The notes beneath the pieces were generated by a model. That model did no database searches, was not told the DNA's origin, and worked only from the letters and a program-made list of their open reading frames with translations. A DNA stretch of 64,000 bases, from contig QEOQ01000660.1 in the NCBI GenBank assembly GCA_010279815.1, positions 62,651 through 126,650 on the forward strand. Direction: 5' to 3'. Shown here piece by piece: positions 12,657 to 25,200 of this stretch. Made by a program: the position numbers and the translations under genes. The stretch comes from Brachionus plicatilis. Its lineage: Eukaryota > Rotifera > Eurotatoria > Ploima > Brachionidae. Position 1 is the stretch's first letter. Each line of letters begins with the position of its first letter.

Positions 12657-12994
12657 TGTGAAATTCAGTACAAAATGATAAAAGAACAGAAAAAAATGTA
12701 AAAAAATTGAATGAAATTTTTTCTAAAGGTTTAAACTTAATTCTATAAATGTAACATAGTGCAACATTCAAAGTTGCATCACATATCAAGGTCTGCTAAA
12801 TTTGCAGAGTTTAGCAGAAATTAAATTTCAATATAAGAGCGTAGTACATTTTGCACATTATTAGCAGACTTTTACAGTTGATGCAACTTTGAATGTTGCG
12901 CCATTTTGTATTCACTGAATTAATTTTAAAATTTTAGAAAAAAATTCATTTAATTTTTTTACACTTTGTTCTGTTCTTTTGGACTGAACTTCAC
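12657..12994. mobile_element. Foldback (long inverted-repeat) element inserted in the MULE remnant
   Basis: The two halves are imperfect reverse complements. The left starts GTGAAATTCAGTAC, runs through a (A)GAACAGAAA block and an AT-rich block, and reaches GCAACATTCAAAGTTGC. The right runs GCAACTTTGAATGTTGC and ends GGACTGAACTTCAC. The arms are about 125 nt each, with a short centre containing a GTCTGCTAA/TTAGCAGAC pair. Insertion beside the MULE catalytic region explains the chimeric open frame there. Related pieces lie at 101-240 and, more weakly, at 14336-14460. Confidence 0.7.
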
Positions 12995-13752
12995 AAAACC
13001 AGTCTTTTTAAATTTGCCATTGTACCAAGAATAATTAATCGATCTTTATCGTCTTGGCCACTATCGAACAATATAAAAAAATTAAAAAAAAAAAATGGGT
13101 GTAAAAAAAAATTTTTTACATCCAGGGTTTCAAAAATAGCAAACCCTTTAAAAAGTTGTTGTTCTTTAAGACTCAAAATCTCAAAGATAAAACTTAAATA
13201 TACAAAAAAGTATATATATTCTTAAAGAGCATAAAATTCTCTACATGCTAATGTAATTTTAGAAAAAAAAAGGGTGTGGTGGTTTTTGTTGGCTAAAAAA
13301 GGAAAAAAATGTGTTTTTTCTGGTTTAAATCGTATCTCCTCCGAGGGATCAATTATGATCCCATTTTTTTTTTTTTTTAAATCTAGACAAAATTCTGAAC
13401 AAATCTATGGTTTTACTTCATTACTTTATTGCTTTATTTTTCTAAAAAAATCTTTTCAAATCATGTAGACTTTTGTAAAAATGGTCCGATTTCAAAATTT
13501 TTGACATTTTTGGTTTCAGTTCGTCGAGATCTTTAAAAAGATATCATAAAATTATAAATTAAGATTTTTTTCAAAATTGCCCAGTATCCTATCATCTTTT
13601 TATCTAATAAAATTAATCCAATGCCATTATAAATATCACAATTTTTCTTTTTTTTATTTTTATTTTTTATCTATTTTAAAAATTTTTATTCTTTTACTTC
13701 TCTTTAAGGAGGTTAATTAAATTCAATAAATAAATTTTTAAAATGACATAGT
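12995..13752. other. Gene-free spacer before duplication copy A
   Basis: AT-rich DNA with homopolymer runs and only short, low-complexity open frames at 12991-13176 (minus) and 13274-13468 (plus). I see no gene, RNA or clear mobile element. Similarity with the 47.5-kb region begins at 13753. Confidence 0.5.
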
Positions 13753-13756
13753 CCTA

Positions 13757-13792
13757 ATGGTCGTGCACAAATGGTAGTGCGTCATCGACCGA
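13757..13792 (+). other. tRNA-5'-half-like sequence at the duplication edge
   Basis: A stretch beginning GGTCGTG is followed by GCAC-AAATGGTA-GTGC, which can form a four-base D-stem with a D-loop, and then GTC. This resembles the acceptor and D-arm of a tRNA such as tRNA-Trp. No anticodon arm, T-arm or B box follows, so it is at most a fragment or the head of an old SINE. The same sequence stands at the start of copy B (47563-47600). Confidence 0.3.
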
Positions 13793-13860
13793 CTGGAGTT
13801 TTATTTTTAATTTCTATTGTATTTCGTATAATTGCACTCGTTGTCAACCAAAACTGTTAA

Positions 13861-16353
13861 TAATGCCACCAAACAAACCAAGAAAATCTCGAAAACCGAC
13901 TTAATCGAAAAAATGTTTTATCAGATATTAAATGGAAATTTTTTAATCAAAAATTTTTTTGATAAGTGATTAGTAAAATTAAAAAAATTAAAACTTTTCT
14001 ATTATTATTTTTCTTAGTAAATTATTTGTAGTAAATAAGGATACTTTCAAAAACTTCATTGATCTATGTAGTAGCAGTAAAAGGTTGAACTGCGACTCGG
14101 GAAAATATCCGAGCAGAGCTATAATGAGCTCCATAATTTAAAAAGATATTTAAAAAAGTTGATTCAAAAATTTGCCTTTTTAAAATTCTTATGATTCTTA
14201 CGGACTACATTTTTTCACCTTTTAGTACTTTAAATCATCAAACAACTTCAATTAAGAATTTTAATTGTGCTAAGGATCCATTAAAATCCTTTTTTGGCCA
14301 TCTTGGAGTATTAGTTGACTTAAACTTAATGGTTTTGTGAAATTTTGTACAGAAGAATTTAATAAGATGATAAAAATCTTAAAAATTTTTCCTAAAACTA
14401 CAAATTTTTTTTTAAAATGCAACATGGTGGAATAAAAAAAGTTGCATTAACTGCCAAAACCTTTTAATGATCTGTAAAATATCTTCAAAATTCACTACGC
14501 TAAAACACTTAAAGATTTAATTTAATTTAAGTTATTTAAATGAAAGACATTTTTAAACAGATAAAAATTAGAATGGAACTCGAAAAAGATTATTTTCATT
14601 TGTATAAAATTTTAAGTGGACAATTAATTATGATACTGAATTCGATTTGTAAATCTTATTTAATTGTGGAATTTTGAATTTTTCAATTTGGGTATGAGAT
14701 TTTAAATTCATATAATTTTAAATTAAACAACAATAATTTTGAGCAAAATCGAAATAAGTTTTTCTAAATTAGTTTCTCTGAATAAATAAAAAAATATTTT
14801 AATTTGTAATTGTTTCAGTTTAAGTAAATTAGCATCTAAAGAAGCAATAAAAAAAAGCAATAAAAATCAATCCATTTTCATTTGATTAATAAATTTTAAG
14901 GGTCCATGTCATGTTTTAGTGTAAAATAAAAAATAACAAAAGAAATATCATTGAAAAAAAAATTCAATTCTTTCAAGATTGGTAGAATTCATAATTTAAC
15001 GATTATTTAGTTCAGTCAATTTAAGCTCAAAAGAACAGCTCTAAAATTAATCATTTAAAAATCTTTGTATTTTCAAAAGATATTTTATAGCTTGGTCTCT
15101 AAAATTAATCCCCTTATCTTAAATTCGATTAGTCTTATTGAATTCAGATAAAATTTTTTCTGACCATTTTTTGAATAAAAAATAACAAAATTATTTTACT
15201 CTGGCGCTTTTAAAAAATGAAAAAATTTTAGTTTGTTCATCCACTTAATCTAAATCAGCAATAGCCATTAAATTAAACTTTTTTCTTTAAAAATTTTTGT
15301 CAATTTGAACATGATAATTTTTGACTTTATCTCGGTATCTGAAATAAAGCCTTTTAAAATGAGTGTGCTAATTCATTTACTAAAAAGACTGATTTTTCAC
15401 TAATTTTACTAGATTAATTCAATAAGAATAATAACAGGTATGCAAAATTAGCAAAAAATATTTATTTTATTAATTTTAGTTAAAAAATAATAAATCGCCA
15501 AAAAAAAATCCATTTTATGTTTCTAATTTTTCACTAGCTAAATTTTGGTAAGCTTTCTTTTTTTAACGTGGCCTTTAAATCATTTATTAATAATAATAAT
15601 AATAATCGGCCTCTTTTGTTTGTTTATATGACTACGTCATGTTTTGTCATTTTAAATGAATTAGCAAGGTCTTTAAAGATGATTTAAAAAATTTTAAAAG
15701 TAATTTCAAAAATCTTGAAAAAAATAAATGCTTATTTTGAGTTCTACGTTTTATTTCTTTATTTTAATTTAAAATACATTGACACCGCGTAAGTTTTTCA
15801 AGTCTTGAATATTTTCAATAACTAACGCCAAAGAAGGTAATTCTAAAGTAAAGCCGAAAATTTTATGATAAAAATAAATTTTTAGCCTATTACAGGAGTC
15901 AGAAAAAAAATTCTAAATATTTTATTAAGCCTAAAGCAACTTCAATGACTAAATTTCTAATACATTGCATCACAGCATTTTTAAATTAGCAAAAACTAAA
16001 AAAATACTAAAATTAACAATTCGGAAAATTTAATTAGAATTTATAAAAAAAAAACTGGATTGAATTCACAGATTTTAGGTTTGTACCACTCTTCATCGAT
16101 TGGTATTAAATCAAAATGACAATCTAATTAATTTTGACTATTTGCTTGAAATTCAAAATCAGTAAGTCCTATTCGTGTTCACCTTTTTGTTTATAAGGTA
16201 TATTGTAATTATATACAGTAACTTTGGTTACTCTATACGCCTTGATTAATAATCATGTCTAAATCTAATATTTAAAAGAAACGCGAACTTTTATTTTACT
16301 TAATTTAAAACTTTAAAGTTATATAATTAGAAAAAAAGCTTTAATATAGTGAA
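13861..16353. other. Gene-free DNA of copy A
   Basis: No gene is visible. At 14336-14460 a block starting TTTGTGAAATTTTGTACAG and carrying ATGCAACA and GTTGCAT words resembles the foldback family at 12657. A short AAT microsatellite lies at about 15587-15604. All of it is repeated at 47670-50155 with scattered substitutions and one-base indels. Confidence 0.5.
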
Positions 16354-16831
16354 ATGCTGAAGGAACATTTTTTGGTTTTTTTGTTGTGCCTTTTATTTGG
16401 TAAGTATCTTTTTTTTGTTACAAAATGGCACATTTTGATGAACTTTTGTAAAGCCTTCATGAGAAATGTTTACTCCCTTGAGTGCATTCAATGTACAGGA
16501 CCATGCAAAGGATCTGAGACATCAACAGAATGTGCACTTGCTAGTTTAAATACTGTAATTTTTATTTTTTTTTTGAAAAATGAACTGATTAAATCAAATA
16601 TTTAAGTGTATGAAAATTCAAATATCCTTTCCAGGCTTTTCGCAAACACAACGAACATGTGCAACCAGTGATACATGCACTGAAGCTTCGTATGGATTAT
16701 TTGGTATGGGATTTTGGACAACTTGCTGCACAACTGATGGCTGCAACTCTGCTAATGTGATTAATGTCAAAAGCTTATCAATTTTTGGAGCCAGTCTCTT
16801 TTCTATGATGTTTTACAAGTTTTTTGCTTAA
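16354..16831 (+). CDS. Ly6/uPAR-type GPI-anchored protein (intact copy A)
   Basis: Three exons: 16354-16399, 16454-16543 and 16635-16831. The first encodes a signal peptide core (HFLVFLLCLLFG). The mature part starts near LECIQCTGPC and has C-x2-C spacing. Later cysteines include RTCATSDTC and the terminal CCTTDGCN, matching the CC-x3-D-x-CN signature of the three-finger Ly6 fold. The last about 20 residues are hydrophobic, as expected for a GPI attachment signal. The product is about 110 residues, usual for this family, and should sit on the outer cell surface. AATAAA at 16850-16855 follows the stop by 19 nt. The second donor (A|GTTTAA) is weak, chosen to keep the frame. The 54-nt first intron is a multiple of three and lacks stops, so retention would keep the frame. 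The partner or ligand is unknown. Confidence 0.75.
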
Positions 16832-16855
16832 AAACTGTACAACAAAAATAATAAA

Positions 16856-17972
16856 GAACATTTTAAAAACGAAATTAGTTATCACATGAAATTTGATAAA
16901 TTACTAATAATTAAAATTGATTGTTAAATATCTATTTAGCCTTATTATAAAGTTATTAATAAAAGCTCTAAAGAATTTATGGTTTTAATTTTCAAATTAA
17001 AAGAATCAAGATTTTTTGTATTGATATGTTATTTTTAGAGACATATTAGGAGAATTTATCTAAGATAGAAAAATCAAACTTTCAATCAGAATTTTAGGTC
17101 ATCGAAATCGGAACTCTTTTGACAGAAAGTGCACTTCAAACTTTGATTTAAATTTAAAGAGAAAATTTAATAATTTTTAATTTTAATTTATGAAGAAAAA
17201 TCCAAAATAATTCAAAATTTTTTAATAATTCTGCTCGATTTATATTAAGCTTTTTACATTTTAACACTAGAAGCACCAAAACAAGTTATTTAACTCGTCG
17301 AAAACCTAATGGATAAAAATTTATATATGCATAAATCTATTCAAAACTTAATTTTAATTGAGGGATAATAAAAAATTAAGCAGATAAAAATAATAAATTG
17401 ACATATTTTTGAATCCATTCCTTGTTGATCTCTTTATTTTCACGTAATCTTACGCTAATTTTAGTCGATAAGCATATATAATTTACGCAATTTTACATTA
17501 AAGTAAATAAAAATGGGTTTTTTGGTTAATAAAAAGAAAAAGAGCATTATTGTTCTAAATTTTTATTACATTTTATTTATCGAAAAGAAATAATTTCATA
17601 CCATTTCGTGACTTTTAATTTTGTAAAAAAAATATTTGAACATAAGTAGATTTATTAATAAATAAAGTTATAATCTAAATATTTAATAGAATTTGAATCA
17701 TTTTAAATAGAATTTTGAAGTCAACTTTCTCATTTTTTCAATTCGATGAGTTAAATTTATTAAGCCACTGCAAAGGATCAAAAATAAGATATGTGGCTCT
17801 TCACAAAATTGAACATCACAAGTGAAAAATAAAGATAGATGTATCTTAATTCTTGAAAAAGAGTAGGAACAAAGATGTGTGGAACACTTCAGAAAAGTTT
17901 TAAATAGACAAAAACCCAAGCATTCTGTTGTATTACTCTGGGTAGAAACATAGTTGCATTGGATGGATGATT
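16856..17972. other. Gene-free DNA of copy A
   Basis: No gene is recognised. The minus-strand open frame at 17698-18015 lies opposite reverse transcriptase remains and is a shadow. About 17583-18076 is present in copy A but missing from copy B, where the flanks join at about 51412. Confidence 0.5.
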
Positions 17973-18136
17973 CAGAGAAGAACAAGCAGGATTTAGAAGA
18001 GGATATATATACCAAATATTTGCTCTAAGAAAAATCATAGAACAAAGTGTGGAATGGAATCAGTCTGTCTTTTGTTCGTTAACTTCATTGACTTCAAGAA
18101 AGACTTTGATAGCGTACACAGAGAAGCCTTGTGAGA
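17973..18136 (+). pseudogene. Non-LTR reverse transcriptase fragment (copy A)
   Basis: Plus-strand reading gives REEQAGFRRGYIYQIFALR, then KIIEQSVEWN, and after a frameshift VNFIDFKKDFDSVHREAL and a stop. These are the QAGFR block and the catalytic A motif (F-I-D-F-K-K-x-F-D) of LINE-type reverse transcriptases. Without the frame shift the run is about 55 codons, and no YADD motif follows. It is a dead 5'- and 3'-truncated scrap. Confidence 0.75.
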
Positions 18137-19887
18137 ATATCTTATGGTCTGTCAAAAAAGATTTACAACTTGATAAATCTTTTCTACAAGATTTGATTAT
18201 AGCATAATTATGGAATCAAATATGTGAAAATGATCAAATACGTAAAAATACTTGAATTTTTAGCAAAAAAAAGAAATATCAAAATTTATAGTATTTTTAT
18301 CATAAATATTTAATGGACCATTATATCAAAAAAATTTATATATATTTAGAATCCTTGTAAATTTATCTACAAGATGAATTACAAGACAAATATTTCAAAA
18401 AAGCATGTGCCGGGGACATATTTTAATAAAAGTCACAGACAATGTAATTGGCCTTACTCAGAAAATAAGTAACATTCAAGTTAGCTAATAATTAATTTTT
18501 TTAAAATAGAAGCTTAGTTACATCTGTATAAAATTTCATAGCCCTTTTATTAGAGGAACATGTTATTTTTCAATTTTTAAAAAACGTCCATTACTTTTTG
18601 AACACCCGTTAGAAAGTCTGAGAGCTTCAAGGTGTGCACAGTATTTAGATAAGATTGCTTTCTCTCCCTAATCCTACTCCTGATTGTAATTGACTGTGTC
18701 ATTAGGAAAATAACTGAAACGCCGAGAGATAAATAGCGGGGAATTAGAATGAGGACCTAACAGGTGATTTAGTGTTAATGAGCATTTTAAATGTTCATAT
18801 TTTTATATTTTCTAGTGTTTTTTGTGCAATATTTTTTGAAATTTTTATCGTGGCTTTTCTTAAAGAAGTTTTTTTTTTTAATATCCTGAAATATTGCCCT
18901 AAAAGTATTAGAAAATATGGAAATTTAAAAATGTAAAAATGTAAAACTATTTAAATTTTGCCATGAATTTAGCTAAGGAGTAAATGGATGATTTTGCCAA
19001 AAAAATTAACTTTTGAAATTGTCTTTTATTAATTTCGCAAAAAACGGCTCATTTTTTATCATTTATCATTTATAGATTAATTTAAATTTAAGAAATCAAA
19101 AACAAAAAAGAGTCATTTGACTCATTAATGTTTTTATAATAAGATACACAATTATGAAATTAAGTGTATAGCGAAAAAAATTAGCTGACGTATAATTTAG
19201 TACAAAAAAAAGAACCTTTACTCTGAAAAAAAGAGCTACATCAAAGATTAAACTGGACATTGTACCGCATATTAGATCAGTCAAACAAATTAACAAGTCA
19301 GCAGCTATTCACTTACAAGAAGACTGATAATGCTGAGAAGACATGATGGAATTAGTAGACCAACCATAAGGATTTCAACAGCCATTTTTTTTTCATTTAA
19401 TAAAAGCCTTTTATAATAAAGAAAAAATGAATAAATTAGTGGTGAGCTTAGTGATTTCTCTTACACAGTCAAACATTTAATAGAGATTTTATGTGGTTCC
19501 TTTAAAGATTCTTTAAAAAATCTTTAATAAATAAGTTATTTAAGAAAATTTTGGGATATTTCAGTGAAGAGGTAATTTTAAAAAAAATCTCATTCTATAT
19601 TTTTTTATCTGGTTTAAGTTTTAACCATTTCTAATAAAATCAAAAAGCATTTTAATTTTTACTTAATTGGTAAATTGTTTTAATTAACGCAAGCTAATTT
19701 GCTTACGGGATTGATAGCGGTAACTTTATTTTATTGAATGGGAGGTCCCACAGTTCACTTAATTACTTTCCCATTTTTTCTTCTACAAATTTATCATGTT
19801 CTTAAAATTTTGTTCTTATTTAAAAGCATACAAATATTTAGTGAAAATCAAAAAAAAACTTATATTCATAATAAACAAATTGATATT
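18137..19887. other. Gene-free DNA of copy A with a small foldback
   Basis: No gene is visible. At about 18785-18945 two arms (TATTTTCTAGTG...GCAATATTT and AAATATTGCCC...TTAGAAAATA) form an imperfect inverted repeat, also present in copy B. At 18488-18497 the word ATAATTAATT is the unoccupied equivalent of the MULE insertion site in copy B. Confidence 0.45.
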
Positions 19888-20425
19888 AAAAAATTTGGAC
19901 CGCGAAGTTGGCATAGACGGACGGCCAAATGTACGGCCTAACTTAAAACGAACGGCCACTTTGGCGGTCAGACCATATCAGCGGTAAAAAATTTCTGTGA
20001 AAAAATTTTTGATGTTCTTTTAAGTTTTTAATTTAAAGAAACGAAAAATTTTCAAATATTACATACAAATCTCTAAACTCTAATCAAGAAAAATAAATTC
20101 AAAAATTTAGCTTTTTCAAGAAAAATTATTATTTTTAAAAATATTTGGCATTTTCTATTAAAAAAAAATTTTGCCAATTTTCTTACTCTTAAGGACATTT
20201 TTTTTCGCTATGATATCGTCATCCGTCTTTGATTTGGCTGGCCAACTTCGCGGTCCAAATTTCTGGCCGCCAAAGTGGCCGTCCGTTTTAGGGCTGGCCG
20301 TACATTTGGTCGTCCGTCTATGTTTTGGCCGGCCAACTCAGCGGTCCAAATTTTTGGCCGCCAAAGTGGCCGCCTTATTTTGGCCGCGTTCAGACCGGCC
20401 AGTCTTGGCCGCCGCCCAACACTAA
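19888..20425. mobile_element. GC-rich foldback element (complete in copy A)
   Basis: This island is far richer in G+C than its surroundings and is built of GGCCG and CGGCC words. The left arm (19888-19985, from TTGGACCGCGAAGTTGG) is the reverse complement of part of the right arm (about 20235-20330). Within the right arm a unit starting GCGGTCCAAATTT is repeated in tandem at about 20250 and 20340. The right end reads GCCGCCGCCCAACACTA, so the inward terminus is TAGTGTTGGGCGGC, reminiscent of hAT-type termini. Open frames in it (20171-20450) are products of its composition, not genes. Confidence 0.6.
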
Positions 20426-20805
20426 TTTTTACATTTTTATAGCAATTCAAAGCTTTATTTTAAAATTTTTGAAAATGATTGTAATTTGTAAAAAATACAT
20501 TGAAACTTTGAAATTGTTTTCTGATGATGGGACTGTCGTAATAAAATAAGTCCAGAAAATATAAGAAGAGTTGTGTTGACTGGTGAAAATCTGACATACT
20601 TTAGTATCCAAGCCGAATTGAAATTGAATTTATTTAATGATTTTTTTTTAATTATTTTTTTGATTTATTTTTGTTTTAAAATATTAAATTTAATATTAAT
20701 TTTATTCATTTTTTGATTCAAAAATTTTTTATTTTCAAATATATTATTTTAGACATTCAATATTTAATTGAAATGAAAGAATTTTCAATTTTTGAAAACT
20801 GTTAA

Positions 20806-21618
20806 CACTCAAAAGCCCGATATTTTTTATACCTCTAAGGACCGGCGGTGACAGATTGACACTTTTTATAAAAACATGCAAAATATTCGACAAATTTTAG
20901 GTTTTTAAAAGTTAAAACGACTAAATATGATTAAAAAAAATAAATATTTTATTCTGAATAAATTTTAAGTCTATTAAAAATGTACATTCTATTCGAATTT
21001 GTACATTGTACGATCAAATTTAGCATAGATATATCAAAAATCATTATAAACGGTGATAACTTGGTATTATCTATGTTAGTTGTTGCATAGCTGGTTGGTC
21101 CGGATTTCTCATAGAAATTAATTTTCTTTCTTAGTAAATTAAAATAATCTTAGATAAATCTTCTCCATTCTTTAATTTTGTCCAAACAACTCCAATTTTC
21201 CTTGTCTTGCTAAGATTTTGGTCCTCGTTTACCCTATTGATTGTACTTTCAATCGAATCAATGACATGTTGGTTTATATCAACCACTTCTTCTTCAAAAA
21301 GAATTTTCTCTTTCTTTCTTTAGAATCCTCATCAACATTACCATCAACTTGATCAAATTCATCCAAAAAGTTATGATCGTCCAAAAAATCCGCATTATCA
21401 TCATCTGAAGTTATAGGTTGAGTCATACGTGTTTCTCAAGGCTTCAAGAGTCTTTAGGGCAGCTACTCTTTTATGCATTTCAAATTTTTTACTGTTTTAA
21501 TTTAAAATTTTTAATATTTATTTTATTTAAACAGTTTATAATCAATTTTGGCTAAATGTCAATAAATTTATGCAATAAATTCAAAAAGTGTCAAATTGAC
21601 ACCACGGTCCTTTGAGTG
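20806..21618 (-). mobile_element. Deleted piggyBac-type element (copy A)
   Basis: The element is bounded by TTAA on both sides (20802-20805 and 21619-21622), the piggyBac target. It starts CACTCAAAAGCCCG and ends CGGTCCTTTGAGTG, so the termini are inverted repeats. Each end also has an inner GTGTCAATTTGACAC-like palindrome. Minus-strand frames hold an acidic N-terminus (SDDDNADFLDDHNFLDEF) and, in another frame, NIDNTKLSPFIMIFDISML followed by NLIVQCTN, which resembles the early transposase core of the family. The catalytic part is missing, so the element is non-autonomous and internally deleted. Confidence 0.75.
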
Positions 21619-21622
21619 TTAA

Positions 21623-22274
21623 TATTCAATAATTTTCATTCGAGAGGTTACTTATTCGAATATCGGTTCGAATATGCATATTCGATTTCATCACTAATTG
21701 CTTTAAATAATAATTTTTTCTATTGTTTATATATCAAAAAATTTTTGTATTTAAAAATTTTTTATCTATCATCATTGCTAGAATTTTTATTTCCAATTCT
21801 TTTTTTAATCAAATATTCGTGATCTCTTTTTAAATGATCAAACTGTTAAGTAGATTAAACTTTAGGTCAATTAAAAATTGTCTTTTAAAAAATAAAGAGA
21901 TTTCTTTTTTTAAAACATAATAAATCTCCGATGAAACACAAAAAAGTGTATGATCACTAATTGGCAAAATTTTTCCTATGTTTAAGGCTATTTCAGATGT
22001 TAATTTAAATTTTAAAATAAAGGAGTTAGATTTTGGATATTTGTTTTAAAACAAATTTGTAAAAATATCTAGGTATTCAATTTCATATGAGCTCATTGTC
22101 ACTAAATTTTAAATTTAGCAATGAGGCTTTTTGATTAAATGTAATATTTGTTTTATGATCAAGTTAAGTAGGCTTATCTTAATAATTTCGAAATTATGCA
22201 AAAATATAAAAATGAAGGATAAAAAATAAGAATAAATAGATTATTTTATGAAATAAAAATTAAAAAAAAATTAA
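21623..22274. other. Upstream region of ABCA copy A
   Basis: No gene is seen. A small TTCGAATAT-type palindromic cluster lies at about 21650-21690. The open frame 21616-21822 is hydrophobic, low in complexity and present in both copies only because of the duplication. The promoter of the ABCA gene must lie here or in an unseen upstream exon, but I cannot point to a TATA box among so many AT runs. Confidence 0.4.
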
Positions 22275-25200
22275 ATGAATTTAATTCAGCTTAAAGGAAT
22301 TTTTAAACGAAACGTTAAGCTTCGTATAAGAAACAAGCTTCAGGTAACCTTTGAAATATATCAGAAGGTTATTATTGTAGCTGTGTTGATTGCATACAAT
22401 TTTTTATTTGTGTCCGAAAAATTCTCTCCTGAAATTTATAATGCAGAAATTCTTGACGGAAAATATAAAAGTATAGATTTATTTATAAATCCTGACAATG
22501 AACAAACACGTCAATTAGGAAAACTCATTCAAACCCATTTCTACTTTTTAAAAATAGAGTACTTTAATAACAGTAATGACATGATCCGGTTTTATGAGTC
22601 TAGAAATGGAAGTTCAATAGAATTTATAAAAGAAACATTTGGACTAGAGTTTCTAAATTTTCCCAATAACTATAAATTTTACCACAAATACGATCCATTA
22701 CTTTTTTCCCAAAATAAAATTCAGCTATTCACTAATGGAAACGAATGCCGCAATGAATCATTACTTTATAATTTGTGCGGTGGCAACAAATTGTTGTATA
22801 ATGGTTTTGCCTATCTTCAGTATGTTTTGGACAAGTCAATAAACCAAGTAATTGGTTTTTTTTTTAATTTAAATTTAAAGTTTTTTTTAAGTCACAAGTT
22901 TTAAGTCAAGTTAATGACTTAAATTTTTGTGGCTTAAAAAAAAATAAATTATTATCTTTTAAGCTAAATGAGTCGAACTCAACATATCCAAAAATCATGG
23001 TCCAAAATATGCCCAAGGACTCCTATGTAAAAGAGCAGACAATTTATGATGGCATCAAGTCGTATTATTTCACATTGATTTATGTGTATAGTTTGACTAG
23101 TTTTGTGATAAATGTGGTTGCTGAAAAAGAAAAAAAAAACAAAGAGCATCTGAAATTGATGGGCTTGTCAGAATCCATCTTTTGGATATCCTGGATATTA
23201 ACCTATCTAATACAATTTACTGTATTCAATTTTTTTCTTGCAATTTTGTTGTATGGAATCCAATTTTTCAAGAGTTTTTCAATGACCCTAGCTTTTTACG
23301 CAATTATAGAATGTTATTCTATTGTTTCAATCGTATTTGGATGCTGGATGTCAACATATTTTCAAAAATCCAAAACAGCTGGTTCAGCAGTTGCGTCTTT
23401 ATACACTTTTATGAGTTTGTTCTATTTAGTGGTGTTTTTGCCGCGGATTTTCAATGTAGACTTGCCTCTTTGGATTCAATGGCTGATATCTTTCATTTTT
23501 CCATGTGCATTTTCCTTAGCAATCGATCAAACACTGTTCATTCAAGCAAATTATGGTTCTTACTTCTCGGCAGATTTGTTTGCCAATCCGGCTAGACCAA
23601 ACAGCTTGAGTATACTTTCTTGTTTGTTGATGTTGATTGCCGATGGAATTATTTATTTTCTTTTAACTATTTATTTTGACAATGTAATACAAGGCGAATA
23701 TGGTCGGGCTAAAAGTCCCATTTTTTTTCTAAAGCCATCTTTTTGGTTCAATCAAAAGAGAATTGAAGATAAAACTAAATTAACAGAAGTAAATGTTAGA
23801 CAACAGGACTGTGAACCAGTGAATGATGAATTCAAGAATAAAATAGCTCTTAAGATTAAAAATTTGGTTAAAAAATTTAAAAATGAAAAAGGCATTGAGT
23901 ACAACGCCATTGATGATTTAGATTTGACTGTCTATTCTGGTCAAATAACTGCTATTCTTGGTCACAATGGAGCAGGTACAATCTTTAAAAGAATAAAAAA
24001 CATTTAAAATAAATCAATTTGATTGTCATTTAGGAAAAACTACTTTGTTCAATATTCTAACTGGATTAATTAAGCCAGACTCGGGATCAGCTAGTTTTTA
24101 CGATTATGTAAATTTTTTGAACAATATTTTATTTCAAAATAAAAATTGTGTTTTTTAAGAATGTATTTTCTGACAGCGATTTGTTACATATTAGAAAAAT
24201 GAGTGGTGTTTGTCTCCAACAAGACGTTTTGTATGATCTACTAGATTGTTATGAACACTTGGAATTGTATGCTTATTTAAAAAATGTTCCTAGAAAACAA
24301 ATAAAAGATAAAGTAAATTTTAAATTAAGAAAATATTTTTTTCTTTAAATAGTAATTTTGAAGATTTTTACAAGGTTTTATAAAGAATTTGTTAAATGTT
24401 TTTAAAGAAATTTCCTATCAATTATCTTCAGAGATTTTGGAAAGATTATTTAAAGCCAATCTTTTTTTTTGGGTTGTGAAGTTCGTTTCAATTCGATCTT
24501 TACAATTCAGAAAAGTTTAAAAAACATTTTACTAGACTCAGAAACTCAGCTTTGGAGCATGGACCCTTTTCTATCTAATCTATGTTATAATTAATTTAAC
24601 TTTAGACTTATGCATTAAAAAGTGTTTTTCAACTGCATAAAGTTTAAAATTCAATTTATTTGCTGAATTTGACTAAAAAAAATGAAAATTAGAAAAAGGC
24701 TTTTATTTGATATGATTGGTATTAGATCGAAATTAAAAAAATTGAAAAAATATTTAAAAAATTAAATCTCTTTTATTATTTATTTTACTTTGGGAGAAGC
24801 ACTAAAACTTAATTTCAATTACTAAAAATTTTTCGAATTTTTAAGTTATTCATTTTATGTTAAATAACGGTCTTACTTTAAATAATCAGAGACTTGATAG
24901 AATAAAAATTCCGTGGCATTTGATTTTTTGTTAAAAGCAAAAACTAAAGATTTGATTAGTAAATTATTTCTAACAAATATTCCCGTGTTTTTAAACTGAT
25001 AATCAAAACCACAAAATTCAGTTTTAATACATAAGCTTAATACCATGCGACCTATGGATAGTATTTTTAACGTTTAAGCCAAGCTCAATGAATGAATTTT
25101 CGGAATTAAATCATATTATTTGAAAAATAAGCTGGGAAAAATGGGGAAAAAAAAAGTTTTTTTTTTTTAAATTGACAATTAAATTATAAAGGAAAAAAAA

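Noticed and set aside
12505..12789. 94-codon frame as one gene
   Set aside because: It is a chimera: its first part is the foldback repeat and its last part is the MULE remnant.
15587..15604. AAT run as a possible CRISPR or satellite array
   Set aside because: A short trinucleotide microsatellite without spacers, present in both copies.
20171..20549. Several overlapping open frames on both strands
   Set aside because: They result from the GC-rich repeated words of the foldback element; no domain, and they are not kept in copy B.
22997..24007. ABCA piece beginning at ATG 22999 as a separate gene start
   Set aside because: The exon starts earlier, at 22964, in phase with exon 1; the methionine is internal.
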